Shown: positions 55,798 to 64,000 of the stretch, one piece after another
How positions within the stretch are numbered: the stretch's first letter is position 1
How the letters are laid out: every line of letters begins with the position of its first letter
DNA from: Posidonia oceanica
Lineage: Eukaryota > Streptophyta > Magnoliopsida > Alismatales > Posidoniaceae
Direction: 5' to 3'
DNA: 64,000 bases
NCBI GenBank assembly: GCA_037176725.1
Contig: JAZBRS010000026.1
Location: 103,027,501-103,091,500 of the forward strand
Position numbers and translations under genes: made by a program
Notes under the pieces: model-generated
What the model was told of the DNA's origin: nothing
Databases searched by the model: none
Seen by the model: the letters and a program-made list of their open reading frames with translations, nothing else

Positions 55798-56079
55798 GGT
55801 TCGAATCTCAATGAATGTAATACTTTTTATTTTAAAAAAAATGCTACATAATAGATGATCTCTTTTCCATTTCACATTTTACTATTATTCTCGTTAATTC
55901 CTATTTTGAATAAACGGCCGGGTTCAACTTATGCTTCCAGTTGCTGGGGCTTTAGTAGTTGCTTGTTAGCGGTATGTGGGTTTTGGAATGAATAGTTCCA
56001 CTGGTGTGTTTGTTTCTATGGGCAGGGAAGATACCTAGTCAATTTAGCCAGAGCCCAAGTAAAGAATGAAATGGCCAAT
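55798..56079. other. Unassigned flank between retroelements
   Basis: It starts with the GGTTC TSD of the 17-kb element and ends with the CCAAT TSD of the next solo LTR. No gene was recognised. It is continuous with 61867 onward once the solo LTR is removed. Confidence 0.5.
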
Positions 56080-56789
56080 TGTAGTAATCCCAGTGTTCGG
56101 ATCGTCCATGCACGTTGCCAAAGCTCGCGTGCACCGATCAGAATCAGGCTTACTATTAGCGGCTATGTCCGAGAAGGAAGGCTTAACTCGAAAACATGTA
56201 AAAGAGAGAAAAAAGGAAAGAAAAGAAGAAGATAAGACAAAATCGGAGTCGCCACCAAGTCTATTAGATCGGGAGACAAGGAAAATCAGGGAAATGCGTG
56301 AATAATCACGCAAAACCAAGCAAAAGATGCAATACAGGGCAATGCAAAAGAAATGAGATGCAAATGAATGCAAATGATATGACTCGTGCCTAGGACAAGG
56401 GCAATATGGTCATTGCGGGCCAAGAGAGAGGGCAAGGACTCCTGTTACGCGTGGGGAAGGTGTTAGGCACCCCCGACACGCTCGAGAATCGGTCTTTCTA
56501 GGCTTACGCTCGCATACGCAGGGAAATGCAGACTTTAAATGCCTAAGTGCCAATGAATGCCTATCTAAATGCTCAAAGGTGTGCTCTAAGTGGGGGAAAG
56601 CAATACAAGAAAGTAAACGTGCAATCTAAGCGCTCAGCAACGCTGTCTGTGTCCCAAACCGGGCGAAACCTGGCTCGTGAGAACTCCGGACAGTAAGCAT
56701 CACTGCCCTATATGCAAATGCGGGCGATAAAACAAAACAGCGGGGAAAACAGGCAATGCGGGCGACATGCAAAGGGGAAACCACGCAAA

Positions 56790-57545
56790 ACACGCGAAAC
56801 GGTGCGAGAAACGAAGCAAGAACGCAAAACGATGCGAGAAACGAGGTTGACACGCAAAACGATGCGAGAAACGGAACAAGAACGCGAAACAGTGCAGGAA
56901 AGCGAAAAGGGACGCAAAGCAGAGCAAGGAAACAAAGCGACACGCAAAACGGAGCGAGAAAATGAGAGGGCACGCAAAATGGTGCGAGAAAAAGAAGCTG
57001 CACGAAAAACGGTGTGAGAAAATAGAACTGCACGCAAAACGGAGCAAGAAAACCAAAGGGCATGCAAAACGGTGCGAGAAAACAGAACTGTACGCAAAAC
57101 GGAGTAAGAAAACCAAAGGACACGCAAAACAGTGCAAGACAAAGAAGCGGCACGCAAAACGGTGCGAGAAAACAGAACTGCGAGCAAAACGGAGCGAGAA
57201 AACCAAAGGGCATGCAAAACGGTGCAAGACAAAGAAGCGGCACGCAAAACGGTGCGAGAAAACAGAACTGCACACAAAACGGAGCAAGAAAACCAAAGGG
57301 CACGCAAAACGGAGCGAGAAAGCGAGAGGGCATGCAAAACGGTGCAAGAAAACGAAGCTGCACGCAAAACGGTGCAAGAAGACCAAAGGGCACGCAAAAC
57401 GGTGCAAGACAGAGAAGCGACACGCAAAATGGTGCGAGAAAACAGAACTGCACGCAAAATGAAGCAAGAAAACCAAAGGACACGCAAAACGGTGCAAGAC
57501 AGGGAAGCGGCACGCAAAACGGTGCAAGACAAAGCGAAAAAGAGC
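56790..57545. repeat. 30-bp minisatellite (CACGCAAAACGGTGCGAGAA...)
   Basis: About 25 units of CACGCAAAACGGTGCGAGAA plus a variable ten-base tail (for example AACAGAACTG or GAAGCGG-type). Alternating tail types suggest 60-bp or longer higher-order units. Because 30 is a multiple of three, most frames on both strands stay open and give false ORFs of up to about 320 codons. Confidence 0.95.
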
Positions 57546-58859
57546 GCGCAAAAGCCGTGCGAATGCGAATGATATGCAAAACAATGCTGCCGAAGTTCAG
57601 GAGGACTTACCTTGGGCATCTGAAGCCTGATCTGAAATCTGCTTGGTCCATGCTGAAGAGCGCTTCGCATCGGTCGTCCGGGTAGCTTATTTGAGAAGAT
57701 CCAACGGCCGGATTGGAAGATATCGCAACTTCAAGGCAGAAGGGCCAGAACAGGGGAGGAGAATAGATCTAAGTGTTCAGGGGGTCCTGGGGGTGTGCAA
57801 ACAGGTCCTCCCAGGTGAATGGGAGCTAGTGGAGCTTGAGTGTGTGCAGGGGATGCTGAATGCAAGACTATATGAGTGCAAATGCATGCAAAATGCAAAA
57901 AAGGACTCAGGAGGGATTTTAGAAGAAAACAGGGGTTTAAATGCTAAAGTTTGGAAAAGCATGGGGCTTACAGGCAGAGGTTTTGAAGACAGGAGGGGTC
58001 TGAGGTTAATTTTGCAAAGAACTGGGATTAAAATGCGATTTTTAAAGGTGGGTATGCGTCCGGGGAGGTTTTGAAAGCAAGTGGCAAGTTAAAATGCAAT
58101 TTAGAAAATATTAGGGGCTATAATGCAATTTTTCCAGGAAACGGGGTTCTGGGGAGTCTGGGAATGCAAGTGGAGGGCCTACATGTAATTTGCAAACATG
58201 GGAGGCTAAAATGCAATTTTAAGGGCAAAACAGACATTTTAAATGATTTTATAATGATGCAAAGGACCTATGTGTAATTTCCAAATCATGCAAGGTCAAG
58301 AATGCAATTTAATATGCAAAATATGCACTAAAATCAAGGTCTGTGGACTGACATGCAATTTTTAAAAGATGCAGGGGGAAAAATGCAATGTAATATGCAA
58401 AATATGCATGCCAAATGACTACTGTGCATTTAAATGGACCTAGATGCAAAAATGAGAAAGTAGAAGGTAAAATATGCAATGCATCAACCAAAAATTAAAA
58501 TCAGAACCTAAGTTACTACAGTGCATGGGATTTAAATGCAAAAACAGTAAAGCACAGGGATACAGAATGCAATATGATATGGTAAACTTGATGCATTTAA
58601 ATTAAATGATCTACTGCAGGACCTGGATGCAAAAATTGAAAATAGAGGGGCTAAGCTTAAACTTTTTATAACTAGAAAGCACAGTAAATGGACTGGAGTG
58701 TAAAAACAGAAAAACACAAATATTTAATGCAATTTAGCATGGTTTTTAATCAAAAACAAAGCAGATTAAATGACAGAAGGACTGAAACGCAAAAATAAGA
58801 AAACTTAAGCTAAACATGCAATATTCACTTAAAAACCATATAAACGAAAAATAAATGCA

Positions 58860-60240
58860 CAATGTCGACCGACGGTGACGAGCACTGTAGCAGCTGGCTG
58901 CCAGAGCTCGTGACCGTCGACACAGGGGGGCTGAGGACGCGCTGTCGGGCGGAGGAGTCGCTCCCGGAGCCGACGGAGGTCGGGCGGCGTTCGACGGAGG
59001 ACGGCGTGGCCTGGAATGGTCTGGAACGGTCGCCGGAGCGAAGCAACAGCCGGAGAAGCTCGTCGGGGAAGAAGGTCTGACCGGAAGTTGACCTCACAGC
59101 AGGAGGGCCGGAAAAGCGATTCTAAAGAGCGGAGAAGCAGCAGGGGAAGAAGAGGAAGCTAAGGGTGTAAGGATCTACCTCTTTTCGCGTCTGAATCGCC
59201 CTCCCGACCTCAGCAGCCTCAGCAGTCGTCGGCGGAGGTCGTCCGGTCGCTGCGGTGATCGTCAGCTGCTCGCGAAGGCCGGCACTGCTTCAGGGAGTGC
59301 CTCTGGTGCTTCTCGACCGGTTGGACTGAAGCTCCACGGCTCGGGGAGAGATCCGGCAGTTTGTGGGTTCAGACAAGAGAGCGGAGGTTGGGGGAGGTTG
59401 TTGCTATTCGTCGGACCGGATGGAGCCCTCCAGGAGGTTGCTGGAGGTCCGGGGAGTGGTTCTGGATAGCTGGCTTGCAGTTCTGGAGAGCGTGGAGTGA
59501 GATAGGAGGTTGGGCTAATTTCTGGACAGTAGGTGGCATAGGTGTTTGTGGTGAAGTTTGCAGTCTGTGGTGAGGGAAAGGGCTGAAGGTCGGGTGGCTT
59601 AGGGAGGTGGTTTCTTGGCGAGTAACGGGACACGGTTTGGGGAGGAGAAGCGGCCTGTGGTGCGGGGAATTTTGGGAAGGAAGAGAGTTGGGTTCTGTCT
59701 GGATTTTAGAAGGCTTGGGGGAGAATGCTGGGTTGTTTCGTGTGTGGAACGGAGGGTTGTGTTGCAGGAAGTTCGGGTGAGATTGGGGGGCTAATTCCGA
59801 GCGATTTCGGAGGAGTTCTGGGTCTTGGTTTGCAGTGGAGGGAAGAAGTCCAAGTCCTCGTTTCTGGGTGGATTCCAGAGGAAAAAAAAAAAAAAAAGGG
59901 TTCTCTCTGGCTAGGAATCACTCGGGGGTCCGGTCCTCTGCCGAGGTGCTTCGGTCCTCTGGTTTCTTCTCCTCTCCTCCTTCCGATTAAGGTTCTGATC
60001 TCTCCTCCTTTTTGATTTGCAGGTCTGCAAGACTGTGGCAATTAAATGCCGAGGAGGGGCGATGGCAGGAGCACGGACGAGGTTCGGCGCACGTCGGTCC
60101 GATCCGAGCAGATGGCGTGCGAGCGCAAGCCTGGCAATGGCAGAGACGCTGGCTGGCAGGAGTTGCAGGCGAAGAGCAGCACAGTACCGTGCGGAGGGAA
60201 GGAGGAAGAAGAAGACGGTGACCGTGGGCCGGGCCGCGGG
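58860..60240. other. GC-rich block of the 5.8-kb LTR
   Basis: GC-rich, CG-containing sequence in which the minus strand, the LTR's sense, carries Pro/Ser-rich open frames (59633-59262 and 60041-59706). A run of 17 A's near 59882 and frame breaks argue against a real protein. I see no family match. Confidence 0.4.
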
Positions 60241-61866
60241 TTTGAAAAAAAAGGAGAAGAAAAATAAAAAGAAGGAGAGGAACGGGCTGACGGGTCCAGC
60301 AAGGAAAATGAGAAAAAAGAAAAAAAAGAAGAAAGAAAGGAAGAGAGGGAAAATGGGAAAAAAAATAAATAAATAATAAGTAAAAATATCAGAGTGATTG
60401 TGTTGTGAGTTAGGGTTTTAATTAGATTTTTTTAATGACTGTTTTGGGTTAATTAGTGTGTTTTGGGCTTAATTAGGGTTTTAGAGTTTTCTTTTGTCTT
60501 TAATTCATTTTCCATTTGATTAAGTGTTTGTTAAACCTTTTTTAAATTGTTTTTAAAATTGTGTTTTTCTTGTTAAGCATTTAGGATGTTAATTAGGATT
60601 TTTTAGGATTTATTTTTAGGTTAATTAGGATGGGTTATGGGCTTTTAGTTTTAGTCTTTTAGGATTTTCTTTCTTAAGTCTTTTGAATTAGGTTTTGTAA
60701 TTTTTTATTTATTAATTTTTCTTGATGTTTTTTAATTGGGTTTCTCTTGTCTGATTAAGTGTTTTTTAAGTCTTTTTAATGTGTTCTTCATTTTCTTTTT
60801 AATTAAGTCCTTAGGTTGTTTTTTTTCTTAGGTTTGTTAGGTTAGGCTTTTTCTTTCATTAATTGTTTATCTTAGTGTTCTTAATTGTTTTACTTTTTTT
60901 TTAAGGTTTGCTTTTTAATTATCTTGATGGGGTTTTCACCTTTGGTGGGTTTTGATTTTGTTTTAGTTTTTTTCCTTGATTTTACGGTATTTTCTTTTGG
61001 TTTGTTTTGCATTTTTTAGTTTGCATGCTTGATTTTCTTTTTAGCTTGATTTAATTAGGTTTAAGTTTTTAATTGTTTGTTTAATATTTTTAAATTGTTT
61101 TTCTTAGAGTTCTGATTTGTTTCTCTTATGTTTTGGAGTTTTACAAATTTTTAGGGCTTTTTATGGATTTTAGCAAAAGAAAGAAAAGGAAAAGAGAAGG
61201 AGGAAGGAAATGGAAAAAGGGAGAAATAAAAGGGAAAGAGATGAGTTGGAGGAAAATGATTTTTTAAAATTCAGGGAAAAAGCTAAAAATAAAGTAAAAA
61301 TAGGAATAAGATAGAGAAGGGATAGAAGCACAAAGAGGGCCCACAGCCAGGCAGGAAAAAGGGCAAGAAGGGGATGAAAAGAGAGATGATAATCAGGAGA
61401 GAGAGAGAGGAGAGAGAAAATGATAATCCCAGAAAGAGAAAAGGATAATTAGGCCAAAAGGAAGGCTTAGGAGTCTTGGAAAGGGGTGAAACTTGGCGGG
61501 TGTGGGGTCTAGGGTTTCTAGTTTTGGTCCCAGGGTTTTGGTTTGGTTTTGAGAAAGTTTTGGAGGGGTTTTGAGGTGTAGAAAAAGGGTAGTTTTGCCT
61601 AAGTTTCCTAGGATTTTTGGGAGGGGTTCTGGTTTGAAATTTTGCAGGCTTTTTGGGGGGTTTACTAAGTCAGCAAGGGTGAGTTTTCTTGTGGATTTTG
61701 GTTAGTTTTCAGGTTCGGGAAAGGGGGGTAATCCTAGGTTGAGTTCGGGCTTATTTTGAGGGGAAAGAAGGAGAGAAAGGAGTGGGTTTGGGTCTAGACT
61801 TGGGTTCAGCAGCCACCAAAGGGTTCCAATCGATCCGATCTGTCAAAATGGGGTGTCAACACCAAT

Positions 61867-61920
61867 TTGGCAAAAGACATGGGTCTTACACACGTATCTA
61901 CAGGAGACCCAGTAAAGAGA
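61867..61920. other. Short flank before copia-3
   Basis: Continuation of the sequence at 55803-56079 once the 5.8-kb solo LTR is removed. No gene. Confidence 0.5.
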
Positions 61921-62401
61921 TGTTGTTGGGTTAAAATCCAATAATATATGAGTCAATATAAAATCAATTAAAGTATTATAGGTTATTTTATGACTAGGCT
62001 CACTGAAAGTGATCTATTTGGTTTAGGTTGAGTCAATTGACATCTTAAGTGATGTGGGTCTTATGTGTAGAGACTATTTGGACATATTACCATTTGTTGA
62101 TGGGCCAAATTAGGAATATGTGTTTTTATGGAATTCTATAAAAGTGGTCTTGGTCCCCAAGTCCTAAGTACACATGATATAGCATAGCCTCCTTTCACTC
62201 TCACTCTATCTTGAGTTTGAAGAAGAAAAGAGGGCTTAGAGGCATGGAAGACCAGATCAAGATTGGTGATCAAGGATTTATACGATTTTCACATAGATTC
62301 AGGTACGCTTCCACATATACTTTATTTTGTCATGATAGATCTTGAGAAATCGAATTTTAATTATATAAAATTTGTATCTTGTTTAAGTCCTATTTTTAAC
62401 A
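61921..62401 (+). repeat. Copia-3 5' LTR (~481 bp)
   Basis: It begins TGTTGTTGGG (or at 61924, TGTTGGG) and ends TTTTTAACA. A TATA box, TATAAAAG, lies at 62137-62144. Confidence 0.85.
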
Positions 62402-62403
62402 AG

Positions 62404-62414
62404 TGGTATCAGAG
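62404..62414 (+). promoter_or_regulatory. Primer-binding site of copia-3
   Basis: TGGTATCAGAG lies two bases after the LTR and is the Met-tRNA type. Confidence 0.92.
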
Positions 62415-62632
62415 TAATTATGTCATTTCGTTATGAAATTTTATATTTTTGATCTTAATCATGTTGAAAATCGTTGGTTTTTTGTTTTCTCTTATTGTTT
62501 CGTGCATGAAAAAACCTACTATCGTGTTTTTGTGCATCAAAATCGAAAAAATATGATTTCTGTATGATCGATTTTTCGACCGACACCCATCTGGCTTCGT
62601 GTTTTTTATGCCATTTAGGGTTTCTGAAAGTT

Positions 62633-62785
62633 TGGTTATGACTTGGTCAAAGGTTAATTAAGGTCATTAATTACCTGATTATGACTTGGTCAAAGGTTAA
62701 TTAAGATAGTTATTTACCTGGTTATGACTTGGTCAAAGGTTATTAAGGTAATTAATTACCTGGTTATGATTTCATCAAAAGGTAA
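62633..62785 (+). repeat. ~45-bp tandem repeat in copia-3 leader
   Basis: Four units of GGTTATGACTTGGTCAAAGG followed by TTAATTAAGGT and TAATTACCT, with the last one diverged. A second repeated phrase, CGGTCCAAAGGAAGG, occurs at about 63096 and 63191. Confidence 0.88.
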
Positions 62786-63425
62786 TCTATTTCTATTTAA
62801 TCCTAAGTTTTCTTGTTATCACACTCTGGTTAATTAATATTGTGGAAAATTCTGTATGTTTTAAGAATTTTATTGTTTGATCCTAAACTTAAGTATCCAG
62901 GGTTTAATGCTTAAATATTAAATCATGACCTTTGAAATCAAATAAATTCGTTATTGGTGATCAACAATAAATTGTCTTCTATTTAAGAATGGATAAATCA
63001 AAGTAACATCCTACCAAAGTAGGCTCTCTTGCCTAGATTAGTCTATTTGGGATTGAAAGATGGTAGTGTGTTTCAGATTCATGCGGATAGTAATCGGTCC
63101 AAAGGAAGGTTACTATTTGGCCGACTATCAAGCACACCTGTGGTAATAAATACGTGACAATTATATGATTGTGCCATGTGGGTAACTAGTCGGTCCAAAG
63201 GAAGGCTTGTTACTTGACAGGAGTAATTGTTAGCATTTCATTACTATAATGAAGAGTACCACTTGCAAGTTGACATTTCTGCCCAAAGGCTAAATGTCGA
63301 TTTGCGCTAGGTATCTTAAGATGGACCCCACCATAAATTAAATTTATTTGTTTGTTTGTTTATTATTAAAGATTAATATGGTTGTCATTAGACTAACTAT
63401 TCTTTTGTTTTTCAATTATTTATGA

Positions 63426-64000
63426 ATTGAATCAGTCAATGCATCTGCTTCAATAACTGCCAACATAAATTCCATTCTCATACTTAATGGCACAAATTTC
63501 AAGTACTGGAAAGAGAATGTTATGATAGTTCTCGGGTGCATGGATTTAGATTTAGCCCTAAGGACGGAGCAACCCCCTACTTTTGAGTCCAACAGTTCTG
63601 CTGAGGACAAGAAAGCTTATGAAAAATGGGAGCGTTCCAATAGGCTAAGTCTGATGATCATAAGGCACACCATTCCAGAGACTTTTAGGGGTACAATGTC
63701 CAAAGAAACAACTGTCAAAGAGCTTCTCAATGACCTTGAGAAACGATTTGTTAAGAATGAAAAGACGGAAACTAGTACGCTATTAGCAAATTTAGTTTCT
63801 ATGAGGTACAAGACCAAGGGAAACATATGGGAGTACATTTTGGAAATGTCTAATATTACTTCAAAACTAAAAACACTTAAGTTAGAGCTGTCGGAAGACT
63901 TGCTCGTGCATTTAGATTTGATCTCTCTTTCTGCACAATTCAGTCAATTCAAAGTTAGTTACAACTGCCAGAAAGAGAAATGGACTCTTAATGAGCTTAT
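63426..64000 (+). CDS. Copia-3 gag, partial (open at window end)
   Basis: An uninterrupted frame from just after a TGA at 63423-63425 to the window end. It encodes a UBN2-type copia gag: ILILNGTNFKYWKENVMIVL, CMDLDLALRTEQPPTF, YEKWERSNRLSLMIIRHTIP and TLLANLVSMRYKTKGN are diagnostic. No in-frame ATG precedes NASASITANINS. The codon at 63426-63428 is ATT, where a start Met could have stood, and an ATG at 63422 is out of frame. Gag forms the particle that packages element RNA. The C-terminal zinc knuckle and pol would follow outside the window. No internal stop is seen over about 190 codons, so the element may be fairly young. Confidence 0.88.
   Translation, partial: MESVNASASITANINSILILNGTNFKYWKENVMIVLGCMDLDLALRTEQPPTFESNSSAEDKKAYEKWERSNRLSLMIIRHTIPETFRGTMSKETTVKELLNDLEKRFVKNEKTETSTLLANLVSMRYKTKGNIWEYILEMSNITSKLKTLKLELSEDLLVHLDLISLSAQFSQFKVSYNCQKEKWTLNEL

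Larger units (their letters stand above)
56080..61861 (-). mobile_element. Solo LTR of TAT/Ogre type, 5,782 bp, TSD CCAAT
   Basis: On the minus strand it starts TGTTGACACCCCATTTTG (61861) and ends GGGATTACTACA (56080). CCAAT flanks it on both sides (56075-56079 and 61862-61866). It shares GGTGGCGACTC, CTAACACCTTCC and CACAGACAGCGTTGCT-type phrases with the LTR at 48190-51143. The length is at the high end for LTRs but known for Ogre-like elements. It contains a minisatellite, a GC-rich block (58860-60240), a T-rich block (60400-61140) and a purine-rich block (61170-61450). Confidence 0.9.
61921..64000 (+). mobile_element. Ty1/copia retrotransposon (copia-3), 5' part; runs off the window
   Basis: A left LTR with TGTT...AACA ends, a Met-tRNA primer site, a leader of about 1 kb and the start of gag are present. 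The remainder lies beyond 64000, so TSD and integrity cannot be judged. Confidence 0.9.

Noticed and set aside
56626..57670. Long overlapping ORFs on both strands (up to about 320 codons)
   Set aside because: They are translations of a 30-bp minisatellite. Since the unit is a multiple of three, frames stay open without selection. The residues simply cycle.

Overview
This window is nuclear DNA of a flowering plant, most likely a eudicot with a large, repeat-rich genome. The evidence is plant-type LTR retrotransposons with Met-tRNA primer sites, FAR1-type Mutator-like (MULE) and hAT-like transposase remnants, and a captured fragment of the plant-specific RopGEF (PRONE) family. I find no intact host gene. 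Nearly everything is transposable elements nested up to three deep. Many boundaries are exact because target-site duplications (TSDs) or a paralogous empty site can be read.

Layout. 1-855: unassigned repeat-like DNA. 889-1942: short terminal-inverted-repeat (TIR) element in a (TA)n tract. 1964-27413: a 25.4-kb MULE with 1.74-kb TIRs. Its decayed cargo is an Ulp1/DUF1985-type gene (+, about 4.25-8.27 kb), an inverted copy of that gene's 3' end (3.7-4.2 kb), a captured RopGEF fragment (9.69-10.38 kb) and a FAR1-type transposase (-, 24.9-22.3 kb). Inside it sits a complete 10,764-bp Ty3/gypsy chromovirus (10730-21493, TSD GTACA), itself split by a 1,354-bp solo LTR (16174-17527, TSD CAAAG). 27502-28987: hAT-like DUF4371 pseudogene. 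28988 to about 34480: decayed reverse-strand Ty1/copia element interrupted by a 274-bp solo LTR (TSD TGTCA) and a hAT-type element that carries a 911-bp relative of the big MULE. About 34911-38010: second reverse-strand copia. 38011-38758: about 90-bp tandem repeats.

38759-55797: a 17-kb non-autonomous LTR retrotransposon (TSD GGTTC) transcribed on the minus strand, with only a broken Q/P-rich gag-like frame. One LTR holds a 691-bp hAT MITE. The other holds a 2.97-kb TAT-lineage LTR and a 2.9-kb solo LTR (TSD TTTAT). 56080-61861: a 5.8-kb reverse solo LTR of TAT/Ogre type (TSD CCAAT) with a 30-bp minisatellite. 61921 to the window end: the 5' part of a copia element (LTR, primer site, gag).

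Themes worth following are: a MULE carrying two classes of gene plus a captured signalling-gene fragment; a palindrome, AGTAATTACT, confined to that MULE family; heat-shock-element-like clusters just upstream of TATA boxes in LTRs of unrelated retrotransposons; family-specific arrays of short hairpins inside LTRs; and a young gypsy copy that is nevertheless full of nonsense codons.
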